The position numbers and the translations under genes were made by a program. The notes beneath the pieces are model-generated. The model was not told where the DNA came from, searched no databases, and was given only the letters and a program-made list of their open reading frames with translations. A DNA stretch of 9,297 nt from Oscillospiraceae bacterium (GTDB lineage: Bacteria > Bacillota > Clostridia > Oscillospirales > Ruminococcaceae): assembly GCA_009784765.1 (NCBI GenBank), contig WQXP01000032.1, forward strand, positions 1-9,297, read 5' to 3'. Position 1 is the first letter of the stretch, and every line of letters starts with the position of its first letter. Of the stretch, positions 1-7,139 are shown piece after piece.

Positions 1-1167
1 AAAGCCGAGAATATCCTGATTGCTGTCACGGAAGCCCATGCCGCGCCCTATGCCCGATTCAAAGTAAGACGCGGAGCGGCTCATATTAAACGTAACCATA
101 CACTGATACTGGTTCCAGATATTAACCATGCGGTTGAGCTTCTCGTCAGGGGTGTCTACGCTGTACTTGCCTAAAAGCTTCTCCCAGTGTGCGTTCATTT
201 CCGCGAAAAGCTTGTCGGCTTTTTCGCTTGTGTTGCACAGTTCAATCATCTCATAAGCCTTCTCCTTGTTGATGATGTTCGTCTGCGAATAAGCCGAACC
301 TTTCTTTCCCGACGTGAAGACTTTGCTGTCTGCGGTTAAATCAGTTGCGAATTTGCGGTCTTGCTCATTTTCAACATAGCCGAGGACAAAGACGTAATCC
401 TTGCTTTCCCCCGGTTCGAGGTCTACTTCGATGAAATGCGACGCTACAGGCGACCATCCGTCTGCTACGGAGTTGTTCGACACGCCCTTAAAAGGAACCT
501 GCGCCTTGTCATACCCGTTGTACAACCCCGTGAAGCTCTCTCTGTCGGTATCAAACCCCGAAAGTTTCGCGTTCACCGAATAAAACGCGAAGTGATTACG
601 GCGTTCTTTGTACTCTGTCTTGTGATAAATCGTTGAGTCTTCTATTTCTACTTCCCCGGTGTTGAAGTTACGCTGGAAGTTAGTTGTGTCGTCCTGTGCG
701 TCCCACAAGCACCATTCAACGAAGCTGAACAGCTTGATTTTGCGGAACTCTTTACCGTTATTGGTGAGTGTAACTTTTTGAATTTCCCCGTTAAAGTCTT
801 GCGGAACAAAGAACAGCACCTGCGCCTCTATGCCTTTGAGGGAACTTTTCATCTTGGTATATCCGAGCCCGTGGCGGCATTCATACGAGTCAAGCTCAGT
901 TTTAACCGGCGACCACCCGGGATTCCAGACTGTGCCGCCGTCGTTGATATAAAAATACCTTCCCCCCATATCCACAGGAACATTGTTGTAACGATAGCGG
1001 GTAATCCTCCTGAGACGTGCATCTTTGTAGAAGCTGTAGCCCCCTGCTGTGTTAGAAATCAGCGAAAAGAACCCTTGTGTCCCGAGATAGTTAATCCACG
1101 GGTAGGGCGTTTGCGGTGCGGTAATCACATATTCCTTGTTTGAGTCATCGAAAAAACCGTATTTCAT
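1..1167 (-). CDS. Cellobiose phosphorylase (GH94), N-terminal part, runs off left edge
   Basis: Translating the minus strand from the ATG at 1167-1165 gives 389 uninterrupted codons to the window edge. GH94 cellobiose phosphorylases are about 800 residues, so roughly half is present. The N-terminus ([20 protein letters not shown]) and the stretch near the edge, with residues 356-389 including [15 protein letters not shown] and [14 protein letters not shown], are highly characteristic of the family. R375 and D381 lie where the family has glucosyl-binding residues. The catalytic aspartate lies further on, outside the window. The enzyme reversibly splits cellobiose with phosphate into glucose 1-phosphate and glucose in the cytoplasm, saving ATP during cellulose use. 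No signal peptide is seen, as expected. A strong GGAGG (1180-1176) sits 8 bases before the start. It is transcribed divergently from argG from its own promoter. A related GH94 disaccharide phosphorylase of other specificity cannot be fully excluded. Confidence 0.93.
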   Translation of the reverse strand, partial: MKYGFFDDSNKEYVITAPQTPYPWINYLGTQGFFSLISNTAGGYSFYKDARLRRITRYRYNNVPVDMGGRYFYINDGGTVWNPGWSPVKTELDSYECRHGLGYTKMKSSLKGIEAQVLFFVPQDFNGEIQKVTLTNNGKEFRKIKLFSFVEWCLWDAQDDTTNFQRNFNTGEVEIEDSTIYHKTEYKERRNHFAFYSVNAKLSGFDTDRESFTGLYNGYDKAQVPFKGVSNNSVADGWSPVASHFIEVDLEPGESKDYVFVLGYVENEQDRKFATDLTADSKVFTSGKKGSAYSQTNIINKEKAYEMIELCNTSEKADKLFAEMNAHWEKLLGKYSVDTPDEKLNRMVNIWNQYQCMVTFNMSRSASYFESGIGRGMGFRDSNQDILGF

Positions 1168-1175
1168 GTTTTTAA

Positions 1176-1180
1176 CCTCC
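1176..1180 (-). promoter_or_regulatory. Ribosome binding site of the GH94 gene
   Basis: On the minus strand, GGAGG precedes the ATG at 1167 with a spacing of 8 bases. It fixes the start of the cellobiose phosphorylase gene. Confidence 0.85.
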
Positions 1181-1210
1181 TGCAATTTTGATTAAATGAT
1201 AATTAAAGTT

Positions 1211-1239
1211 ATTATACAATATTTTTTCGCAAATTTCAA
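1211..1239 (-). promoter_or_regulatory. Sigma-A-type promoter of the GH94 gene
   Basis: Read on the minus strand, TTGAAA (1239-1234), a 17-base spacer and a perfect TATAAT (1216-1211) form a near-consensus housekeeping promoter. The predicted transcription start is near 1204, giving a leader of about 37 bases before the ATG at 1167. Much of the promoter lies inside the inverted repeat at 1215-1261, so a regulator bound there could block it. Confidence 0.8.
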
Positions 1240-1261
1240 TAGAAAATGCAAAAATATTGTA
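1215..1261. repeat. 12-bp perfect inverted repeat in the divergent promoter region (operator candidate)
   Basis: The left arm TACAATATTTTT (1215-1226) and right arm AAAAATATTGTA (1250-1261) are perfect reverse complements separated by 23 bases. The left arm overlaps the end of the minus-strand -10 box and part of its spacer. The loop contains the -35 box, and the right arm lies just upstream of that promoter. On the plus strand the right arm ends 16 bases before the argG -35 box. The position suits a two-site operator for a dimeric regulator, possibly a sugar-responsive one controlling the cellobiose phosphorylase. Both arms are AT-rich, so chance is a real alternative. No T-run typical of an intrinsic terminator follows a GC-rich stem here. 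Confidence 0.5.
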
Positions 1262-1277
1262 AAGATTTTGAAAACCC

Positions 1278-1306
1278 TTGACAAATCGCCGTATTAGTGA
1301 TATACT
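1278..1306 (+). promoter_or_regulatory. Sigma-A promoter of the argGH-thiSFGH run
   Basis: A perfect TTGACA (1278-1283), a 17-base spacer and TATACT (1301-1306) make a strong housekeeping promoter. The start of transcription should fall near 1313, leaving a leader of only about 28 bases before argG. That is too short for a T-box, attenuator or riboswitch. No convincing ArgR box was recognised by eye. Confidence 0.85.
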
Positions 1307-1340
1307 TTTTAGTATTATTTGAAACGAGGTGTTTAACACT

Positions 1341-2570
1341 GTGAAATCCGAAAAACTTAAAGTAGCACTTGCCTATTCGGGCGGGCTTGACACGACTGTC
1401 ATAGTCCCGTGGCTGCGCGAGCAATATAAAGACTGCGAAATCGTCGCGGTCTGTGCCGACGTGGGGCAAATCAAAAAAGCTGACTACAGCAAGCATGAGC
1501 GCAATGCACTCAGTGCAGGGGCTGACAAACTCGTGATTATCGACGCCCAAGAAGAGTTCGCCCGGGACTATGCTTTCGAAATGCTCAAGGCGCGTGCTGT
1601 GTATGAGGGCAAATACCTCTTAGGAACGGCAATCGCTCGCCCGCTGATTGCGCAGAAAGTCGCACAAGTGGCTTTATCCGAAAATGCCAACGCAATCTGT
1701 CACGGCGCGACAGGCAAGGGCAACGACCAAGTCCGCTTTGAACTGACTTTTAAGGCTTTTGCACCTCATCTGCAAATAATTGCACCCTGGAGGATTTGGG
1801 ACATTCAGTCACGGGAGGACGCATTCGAGTTCCTCAAACAGCGCGGAATCGCCGTACCGATGACTCCCGAACAAAGCTACAGCCGCGACGAAAATCTGTG
1901 GCATTTGAGCCATGAGGGGCTTGAACTCGAAGACCCTGCCATTGAACCTGATTATAAGCGAATTTTACAGCTCTCCCAAAGCCCCGAAAATGCGCCGGAC
2001 ACTCCCGAATATGTCGAGCTTGAGTTCCTGTGCGGAGTTCCCGTTAAATTGAACGGCGAGGCTTTATCGCCTGCTGAGCTTCTGAAACGCCTGAACAAAA
2101 TCGGCGGGCGGCACGGGGTAGGGATTGTTGACACAGTCGAGAACCGCGTAGTCGGAATAAAATCTCGCGGCGTTTACGAAACGCCCGGAGGGGCTGTACT
2201 CTACGCCGCACACAGCAAACTCGAAGAGCTTTGCCTTGACCGCAAAACACTCGATTTTAAGCAGAGTGTTTCTGCGAAAATGGCAGAGCTGATTTACACA
2301 GGGGAATGGTTCACGCCGCTCAGACGTGCTTTGGCGGCTTTTGTTGACGTTACTCAAGAAACGGTATCGGGCAGTGTGAAGCTTAAACTCTACAAAGGGA
2401 ACATAATCGCGGCAGGTGCGACGTCGCCCCATTCGCTGTACAGTGAAAGCCTTGCAAGTTTCACCACAGGGAATCTGTTTGACCATAAAGACGCGGAGGG
2501 TTTTATTAACCTTTTCGGGCTGCCGATTTTAACTCGCGCTTTAGCTGCTTCATCGGGAGGGCTGTCATGA
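1341..2570 (+). CDS. argG: Argininosuccinate synthase
   Basis: This cytoplasmic ligase joins citrulline and aspartate using ATP, the penultimate step of arginine synthesis. The N-terminus carries the PP-loop ATP-binding motif AYSGGLDTT (residues 11-19), and residues 121-134 hold the family motif [14 protein letters not shown]. The C-terminal part includes [20 protein letters not shown]. The 409 residues match the usual length of about 400. I chose the GTG at 1341. It is preceded by GAGGTG at 1326-1331 with a spacing of 9 bases, and the protein then begins [15 protein letters not shown], as is usual for the family. An in-frame GTG at 1329 lies inside that binding site and would add four residues. 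It is the first gene after the promoter at 1278. Its last four bases overlap argH as ATGA, which suggests translational coupling. Confidence 0.96.
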   Translation: MKSEKLKVALAYSGGLDTTVIVPWLREQYKDCEIVAVCADVGQIKKADYSKHERNALSAGADKLVIIDAQEEFARDYAFEMLKARAVYEGKYLLGTAIARPLIAQKVAQVALSENANAICHGATGKGNDQVRFELTFKAFAPHLQIIAPWRIWDIQSREDAFEFLKQRGIAVPMTPEQSYSRDENLWHLSHEGLELEDPAIEPDYKRILQLSQSPENAPDTPEYVELEFLCGVPVKLNGEALSPAELLKRLNKIGGRHGVGIVDTVENRVVGIKSRGVYETPGGAVLYAAHSKLEELCLDRKTLDFKQSVSAKMAELIYTGEWFTPLRRALAAFVDVTQETVSGSVKLKLYKGNIIAAGATSPHSLYSESLASFTTGNLFDHKDAEGFINLFGLPILTRALAASSGGLS

Positions 2571-3874
2571 ATATGTGGGGCGGCATATTCACAGAGCCGC
2601 CAAGCGCGCTTGCTCACGCTTTCAATTCCTCGATTGCTTTCGATAAGCGGCTGTACAAGCATGACATTCGCGGGAGTATCGCTCACGCCGAAATGCTCGG
2701 GAAATGCGGAATTATCAGCCAAAGCGATTCAGGTGCGATTGTCGCGGAATTAGAGCAAATTCTTGCGGATATAAGCGGCGGCACGCTCAAGATTGACGAG
2801 TCTTGCGAAGATATACACACTTTCATCGAAAATGAGCTTGTTGCGCGAATCGGCGAAGTCGGGAAACGCTTGCACACCGCAAGAAGCCGCAACGACCAAG
2901 TCGCCCTTAGTCTGCGAATGTATTGCAGAGAGCAAAATCGCGAAATTTGGAAGCTTTTGAACGCCTTGCTTGATATTCTTGATGAGTTGGCAGTCGTTCA
3001 CGCTGATACGATTATGCCGGGGTACACCCACCTCCAAAAAGCGCAGCCTGTTACCCTCGGATTGTATATCGGCGCCTATCGTGAGATGTTTTTGCGCGAT
3101 TGTGTCAGCCTCGACAATGCTTGCGCTGATAACAATTCGATGCCCCTTGGCAGCGGCGCGTTGGCGGGAACTGCTTTCCCGATTGACCGCGAATATGTCC
3201 GCAAAAAACTCGAGTTCAGATGTGTTACACGCAATTCTTTAGACGCAGTCAGCGACCGTGATTTTGTCTTGGAACTGCTGTTCGTGATTAGCACGATTAT
3301 GCTGCACCTGTCGCGCTTCTGCGAAGAGCTGATTCTGTGGGCGACTCAGGAATTCGGATACGTAACAATCGCGGAGGCTTACTCTACCGGTTCGAGCATT
3401 ATGCCCCAGAAGAAAAACCCCGACACCTTGGAGCTGATTCGCGGCAAATCCGGGCGTGTTTTCGGTAATTTGAGCGGGTTTTTCGCGACTGTGAAATCCC
3501 TTCCTCTCACATATAACAAAGATATGCAGGAATGCCACGAAGCCCTCTACGACTCTGTCGATACTGTGAAGCCCTGCTTGTACCTGTTCGCGGAAGTTCT
3601 CAAGACGGCTTCCTTTCACACAGAGCGAATGCACGAGTCTGCCACTGCTGTCGGCGGCTACATGAATGCGACCTACGCGGCGGATTATTTAGCCCGCAAA
3701 GGAATACCATTCAGAGATGCCCATGAGATTGTCGGTAAGCTCGTCAATTACTCGATTACGCATAACAAGCGGCTTGAAGACATGACACTCGGTGAGTTTC
3801 AACGCTTTTCGGATAAGTTCGAAGCCGACGTGTTCGACGCAATCAGCATAACAAGGAGCAATATATGTTCATAA
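2567..3874 (+). CDS. argH: Argininosuccinate lyase, shortened C-terminus
   Basis: It splits argininosuccinate into arginine and fumarate, the final step of arginine synthesis, and acts as a cytoplasmic homotetramer of the fumarase/aspartase superfamily. Visible motifs are MWGGIF at the N-terminus, ARSRNDQV (105-112), GYTHLQ with the probable catalytic histidine H155, and the signature loop [11 protein letters not shown] (275-285) holding the catalytic serine. GGGAGG at 2555-2560 lies 6 bases before the ATG. The protein has 435 residues, while family members are usually about 455-465. It ends soon after the DVFDAIS segment (421-427), without the usual tail containing an R..YGGT-like motif. The final codons encode the thiS ribosome binding site and overlap thiS by 10 bases. 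The shortening may be natural or may mark a junction; all catalytic regions remain. Confidence 0.94.
   Translation: MNMWGGIFTEPPSALAHAFNSSIAFDKRLYKHDIRGSIAHAEMLGKCGIISQSDSGAIVAELEQILADISGGTLKIDESCEDIHTFIENELVARIGEVGKRLHTARSRNDQVALSLRMYCREQNREIWKLLNALLDILDELAVVHADTIMPGYTHLQKAQPVTLGLYIGAYREMFLRDCVSLDNACADNNSMPLGSGALAGTAFPIDREYVRKKLEFRCVTRNSLDAVSDRDFVLELLFVISTIMLHLSRFCEELILWATQEFGYVTIAEAYSTGSSIMPQKKNPDTLELIRGKSGRVFGNLSGFFATVKSLPLTYNKDMQECHEALYDSVDTVKPCLYLFAEVLKTASFHTERMHESATAVGGYMNATYAADYLARKGIPFRDAHEIVGKLVNYSITHNKRLEDMTLGEFQRFSDKFEADVFDAISITRSNICS
3853..3858 (+). promoter_or_regulatory. Ribosome binding site of thiS inside argH
   Basis: AAGGAG sits within the last codons of argH, 6 bases before the thiS ATG at 3865. 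It supports the thiS start and shows that the end of argH doubles as the thiS initiation region. Confidence 0.85.
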
Positions 3875-4059
3875 ACGGAGAAAAGTTTGAGTTCACGGGT
3901 GAAATCACCATTAGCGACTTGCTCAAAACTCATGGCTTTGACTGCACTCGAGTAGCGGTTGAGCGCGGCGGTGTGATTGTCCGAAAGGGCGAATTTGACA
4001 GCACGAAAGTTGTGGATGGCGATAAACTTGAAATAGTAACTTTCGTAGGGGGCGGCTGA
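3865..4059 (+). CDS. thiS: Sulfur carrier protein ThiS
   Basis: This 64-residue ubiquitin-fold protein carries sulfur as a C-terminal thiocarboxylate for building the thiamine thiazole. It has the family pattern MxINGE near the start, TISDLL (residues 15-20), VAVERGGVIVRKGEF in the middle, and a C-terminus of DGDKLEIVTFVGGG ending in the glycine that ThiF adenylates. The length matches the family (about 65 residues). The ATG at 3865 is supported by AAGGAG 6 bases upstream. The gene overlaps the end of argH by 10 bases and is followed after 2 bases by thiF, its activating enzyme. The neighbours exclude the similar MoaD and other ubiquitin-like carriers. Confidence 0.95.
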   Translation: MFINGEKFEFTGEITISDLLKTHGFDCTRVAVERGGVIVRKGEFDSTKVVDGDKLEIVTFVGGG

Positions 4060-4061
4060 TT

Positions 4062-4685
4062 ATGCTTGAACAAGATTTATATGCGCGAAACCTGCCCGAC
4101 ATTCAAAGCAAACTGAAATGTGGCAAAGCCGCCATTGCAGGGCTCGGCGGCCTCGGCTCGAACATCGCCGTCATGCTCGCGCGAATCGGCGTAGGCTCGC
4201 TGTTCTTAGTCGATTTCGACCGCGTCGAACCAAGCAACCTCAATCGCCAGCATTACAATCACTCTCATCTCGGGCAGTTCAAGACAGACGCTTTAGCAAG
4301 CCAGCTTGAACTAATCAACCCTTTTGTTTCAGTTCGAACTTGCTGTGAGAAAATCACCGCCGATAACGCCGCCAATCTTTTCGCGGACTATAGCCTTGTG
4401 TGCGAAGCCTTCGACCGCGCCGAATTCAAAGCCGATTTAGTCTGCTCTATGCTCGCGGCGGGGAAAACAGTCGTGGCGGCATCGGGTATGAACGGCGTCG
4501 GCGACTCGAACCTTATCACTACACAGCGCAAACTCGGCAAACTGTGGCTGTGCGGTGACGGGCTTGACTCCCCCCCCGAACTTGAGGCGGGTGTCGGCTT
4601 CATGGCTCCGCGAGTCATGCTTTGTGCGGCGCATCAAGCCAACGCGATTACTCGAATCTTATTAGGATTGGAAGAATTCACATGA
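4062..4685 (+). CDS. thiF: ThiS adenylyltransferase ThiF, short 'family 2' type
   Basis: This E1-like enzyme of the ThiF/MoeB superfamily uses ATP to adenylate the C-terminal glycine of ThiS. The 207 residues show the nucleotide-binding loop GLGGLGSN (27-34), [13 protein letters not shown] (51-63) with the ATP-contacting aspartate and arginine, the conserved lysine K74, and EAFD with the metal-binding aspartate D118. The C-terminal half has SGMNGVGD and [16 protein letters not shown]. It is shorter than E. coli-type ThiF (about 250 residues) and lacks paired CxxC zinc motifs, which fits the short clostridial subfamily. AGGGGG at 4047-4052 lies 9 bases before the ATG, and only 2 bases separate it from thiS. 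Its stop overlaps the thiG start as ATGA. A run of eight C bases occurs at 4570-4577 without disturbing the frame. Confidence 0.93.
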   Translation: MLEQDLYARNLPDIQSKLKCGKAAIAGLGGLGSNIAVMLARIGVGSLFLVDFDRVEPSNLNRQHYNHSHLGQFKTDALASQLELINPFVSVRTCCEKITADNAANLFADYSLVCEAFDRAEFKADLVCSMLAAGKTVVAASGMNGVGDSNLITTQRKLGKLWLCGDGLDSPPELEAGVGFMAPRVMLCAAHQANAITRILLGLEEFT

Positions 4686-5446
4686 AAGACTTGTTGACTA
4701 TAGGCGGGCGGGAATTTTCTTCGCGATTTATTCTCGGCTCGGGGAAGTTTTCACTTGATATGACACGCACGGTCATTGAGCGGGGCGGCGTCGAAATGGC
4801 GACTCTCGCACTTCGTCGTGCCAACAGCGGCACAGACAGCATTCTTGACTATATGCCCGACGGAATCACCCTGCTCCCGAATACATCGGGGGCGCGGACT
4901 GCGCAGGAAGCTGTTCGAATTGCCCGGCTTGCCCGGGAACTCGGGTGCGGTGATTTCATCAAAGTCGAAGTCATTAACGACAGCAAGTATTTGCTCCCTG
5001 ATAACGCCGAAACAGTCAAAGCCACTGAAATTTTGGCGAAGGACGGTTTCATAGTTATGCCTTATATGTTCCCGGATTTAGTTTCCGCTCGTGCTATGGC
5101 GAACGCAGGGGCGGCGGCGATTATGCCGCTCGGTGCGCCGATTGGCAGCAACAAAGGGCTGCTCACCCGAGACTTTGTGCAAATCTTAGTTGACGAAATT
5201 GACCTGCCAATCATCGTAGACGCGGGTATAGGGCGACCTTCTCAAGCTTGTGAGGCTATGGAAATGGGAGTCGCTGCTGTTATGGCTAACACCGCAGTCG
5301 CGACTGCTCGCGATGTCGGAGCAATGGCAGAGGCGTTCAAGCTTGCAGTGCAGTCGGGGCGATTGGCGTATCTTGCAGGGCTCGGGCGGGTGCTGGACTG
5401 TGAGGGTGAGGCGTCAAGCCCGTTGACCGGATTTTTGGAGGATTGA
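4682..5446 (+). CDS. thiG: Thiazole synthase ThiG
   Basis: ThiG is a TIM-barrel enzyme that condenses 1-deoxyxylulose 5-phosphate, dehydroglycine and ThiS thiocarboxylate into the thiamine thiazole phosphate. The 254 residues match the family. Visible motifs are [16 protein letters not shown] (8-23), [11 protein letters not shown] (67-77), FIKVEVI with the Schiff-base lysine K94, LLPD (104-107), the phosphate-binding stretch [10 protein letters not shown] (151-160), and [18 protein letters not shown] (179-196) leading into [11 protein letters not shown]. The start is the ATG at 4682, with GGAAG at 4670-4674 upstream (7-base spacing) and an ATGA overlap with the thiF stop. A longer reading from a GTG at 4622 would lie inside thiF and add residues unlike the family, so I reject it. 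thiH follows after 4 bases. Confidence 0.96.
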   Translation: MKDLLTIGGREFSSRFILGSGKFSLDMTRTVIERGGVEMATLALRRANSGTDSILDYMPDGITLLPNTSGARTAQEAVRIARLARELGCGDFIKVEVINDSKYLLPDNAETVKATEILAKDGFIVMPYMFPDLVSARAMANAGAAAIMPLGAPIGSNKGLLTRDFVQILVDEIDLPIIVDAGIGRPSQACEAMEMGVAAVMANTAVATARDVGAMAEAFKLAVQSGRLAYLAGLGRVLDCEGEASSPLTGFLED

Positions 5447-5450
5447 CCGA

Positions 5451-6446
5451 ATGGTGGCTGAACTTTTACAGGAGCTTCTGAGCCCCGAGGCAGGCAAAGA
5501 CTTAGAGCGGCTTGCGCGACTCGCACGCGATGAGACCCGCCGCTGGTTCGGTAACTCTGTGAGCCTGTACACGCCGCTGTACCTTGCGAACTATTGCGAC
5601 AATCACTGCACTTATTGCGGATTTAGCTGCAATAACGACATTTTACGCGGAAAACTTTCCGTTGCTGAAATTGAGGCAGAGTTCAAGGCAATCGCTGCGA
5701 CAGGGCTTGAGGAAATTCTCTTGCTTACGGGGGAAAGCCGCGAAAAATCGCCGCCTGAATATATCTGCGAGGCGGTAAAACTTGCCCGTTCATACTTTCG
5801 CACAATCGGGCTTGAGGTCTATCCTCTCGAAGTCAGCGAATATGCGGATTTACACAAGGCGGGTGCAGATTTCGTCAGCGTGTATCAGGAAACTTATAAC
5901 CGCGAACTCTACGCGAAATGCCATCCTGATAATACGCCGAAGTCGGACTTTGACTATAGGCTCGGTTCGCAGGAACGCGCCTTACAAGCGGGAATGCGGG
6001 GCGTGAGTTTCGGGGTGCTTCTCGGGCTGAACCCCGACTGGCGCAAAGACAGCTTAGAGGCAGGGTTACACGCGGCGCGGATTCAGCGCAAGTTCCCTCA
6101 CTGTGAAATCAGCTTTTCTGTGCCGCGGCTGCGGGGCAGTGTCGCGACGGAATTGACGGAACGGGAACTTCTGCAAATCATGGCGGCGTACCGCATTGCT
6201 TTTCCTTATGCGGGCATTAACATATCTACTCGGGAACGGGCGCATTTCCGCGACAATGTCATCGGGATTGCCGCTAACAAGATTTCGGCGGGGGTTCGTG
6301 TGACTGTCGGCGGGCATTCGGGCGGGCAAAGCAAAGGCGACGGGCAGTTCGCGTTATCCGATGAGCGCAGTGTGGAGCAAATCAAATCGGCGATTTTGTC
6401 GAAAGGTCTGCAATGTGTTTATACAGATTATGTTTTATGTAGTTGA
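5451..6446 (+). CDS. thiH: Tyrosine lyase ThiH (2-iminoacetate synthase), radical SAM
   Basis: ThiH cleaves tyrosine by radical S-adenosylmethionine chemistry into dehydroglycine and p-cresol, supplying the C-N unit that ThiG uses. The [4Fe-4S] cluster motif CDNHCTYC gives C49, C53 and C56 (CxxxCxxC). Family landmarks include GNSVSLYTPLYLANYC (34-49), LLLTGES, GLEVYPLEVSEYADL, VYQETYNRELY, SFGVLLGLNPDWR, SFSVPRLR and VGGHSGG. The protein has 331 residues, while E. coli ThiH has about 377. Most of the shortfall is at the N-terminus, which begins close to the position aligning with the SP-A-G segment. The ATG at 5451 has TTGGAGGA at 5435-5442 upstream, and only 4 bases separate it from thiG, so the short start looks genuine. 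The enzyme is oxygen-sensitive, in keeping with an anaerobe. Confidence 0.94.
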   Translation: MVAELLQELLSPEAGKDLERLARLARDETRRWFGNSVSLYTPLYLANYCDNHCTYCGFSCNNDILRGKLSVAEIEAEFKAIAATGLEEILLLTGESREKSPPEYICEAVKLARSYFRTIGLEVYPLEVSEYADLHKAGADFVSVYQETYNRELYAKCHPDNTPKSDFDYRLGSQERALQAGMRGVSFGVLLGLNPDWRKDSLEAGLHAARIQRKFPHCEISFSVPRLRGSVATELTERELLQIMAAYRIAFPYAGINISTRERAHFRDNVIGIAANKISAGVRVTVGGHSGGQSKGDGQFALSDERSVEQIKSAILSKGLQCVYTDYVLCS

Positions 6447-6471
6447 CATTATGGCTTTTATATGATATACT
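6443..6471 (+). promoter_or_regulatory. Sigma-A promoter of the flavoprotein gene, overlapping the thiH stop
   Basis: A perfect TTGACA (6443-6448), a 17-base spacer and TATACT (6466-6471) form a strong promoter with a predicted start near 6478. The thiH stop codon TGA (6444-6446) lies inside the -35 box. The nine bases TGATATACT at the -10 are identical to those at the argG promoter. No terminator stem is visible between thiH and the next gene, so some read-through from the thi genes is likely. Confidence 0.85.
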
Positions 6472-6509
6472 GTAATTTGAATATGTTTTTATGAAGGAGA
6501 TTATGAGCA

Positions 6510-7127
6510 ATGAAAGTCGCACTAATTAACGGCAGCCCTCACGAGAACGGGACTACGGCGTTCGCACTCGGCGTAATCGCGGAGGAACTCAGCAAAAAGG
6601 ATATAGAAAGCGAAGTAATCCACGTAGGGAGGCTCGGGCTCAGCGGCTGTATGGCTTGCGGAGGTTGCGCGGAATTTCGAAAGTGCATTCTTAAAGACAG
6701 CTTTAATGAAGTTTCAGAAAAAATCCACGAGGCGCAGGGGCTTGTAATCGGCTCGCCGGTGTATTACGCGGGAATAAACGGAACGCTCAAAGCTTTTCTT
6801 GACAGGCTGTTCTATTCGGGAACGGGGAAATTCCGCTTCAAACCTGCGGCGGGAATAGTCGCTATGCGGCGTGCAGGCGGAACTGCGGCTTTGCAGACCC
6901 TTAATCAATACTTCGAGTTTGCGGAAATGCTGATTACCCCTACTATGTATTGGAGTGCAGTTCACGGGCTTAACGCCTCTGAGGCGGAGCAGGACAAAGA
7001 AGGCGTGTGGCAGGCTCAGGTAATTGGGAAGAACATGGCGTATTTGCTCGACGTGATGAGCAAAGCGGGTTCCGGCTTCCCTGCCCCCGAACCACACCGG
7101 AGAGTCAAAATGAATTTTATCAGATAG
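6510..7127 (+). CDS. Flavodoxin-fold FMN oxidoreductase, possibly iron-sulfur flavoprotein (Isf-like)
   Basis: The 205-residue protein belongs to the NADPH-dependent FMN reductase / flavodoxin-like group. It begins MKVALINGSPHENGTT, with the FMN phosphate loop at residues 8-16, and has SPVYYAGINGTLKAFLDRLFY (82-102), the usual flavin-site and dimer segment. Residues 46-59 hold four cysteines, C47, C50, C53 and C59, in the spacing CxxCxxCx5C. That fits the compact cluster motif of iron-sulfur flavoproteins such as Isf, which would bind [4Fe-4S] and FMN and pass electrons. Its physiological partner is unknown. The start at 6510 is preceded by AAGGAGA (6494-6500), about 10 bases upstream. An ATG at 6503 in another frame gives only a very short peptide. 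It follows its own promoter and leads a small run with the lipoprotein and activase genes. Confidence 0.85.
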   Translation: MKVALINGSPHENGTTAFALGVIAEELSKKDIESEVIHVGRLGLSGCMACGGCAEFRKCILKDSFNEVSEKIHEAQGLVIGSPVYYAGINGTLKAFLDRLFYSGTGKFRFKPAAGIVAMRRAGGTAALQTLNQYFEFAEMLITPTMYWSAVHGLNASEAEQDKEGVWQAQVIGKNMAYLLDVMSKAGSGFPAPEPHRRVKMNFIR

Positions 7128-7139
7128 GGCTGTGCAATT

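Noticed and set aside
1010..1015. CTGAGA hexamer reminiscent of a TPP riboswitch
   Set aside because: It lies inside the GH94 coding region, upstream of the argG promoter, with no matching second motif or stem nearby.
361..1143. Open frames on the plus strand (361-636 and 778-1143)
   Set aside because: They are antisense to the well-supported GH94 reading frame, lack convincing ribosome binding sites and show no recognisable domains.
1227..1275. Possible catabolite-response (cre) site near the divergent promoters
   Set aside because: The best stretch (TGTAAAGATTTTGA around 1258-1271) lacks the central CG and has too many mismatches to the cre consensus.
1329..1340. Upstream GTG start of argG
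   Set aside because: This codon is part of the GAGGTG binding site for the GTG at 1341, and the four extra residues do not fit the family N-terminus.
2064..2486. Minus-strand open frame opposite argG, and similar ones opposite argH, thiG and thiH
   Set aside because: All are antisense to strongly conserved enzymes, with no binding sites or recognisable motifs.
4622..4681. Longer thiG start at the GTG at 4622
   Set aside because: It would sit inside thiF and add a segment unlike ThiG, while the ATG at 4682 has a good binding site, the usual MxDxLxIGGREF beginning and an ATGA overlap.
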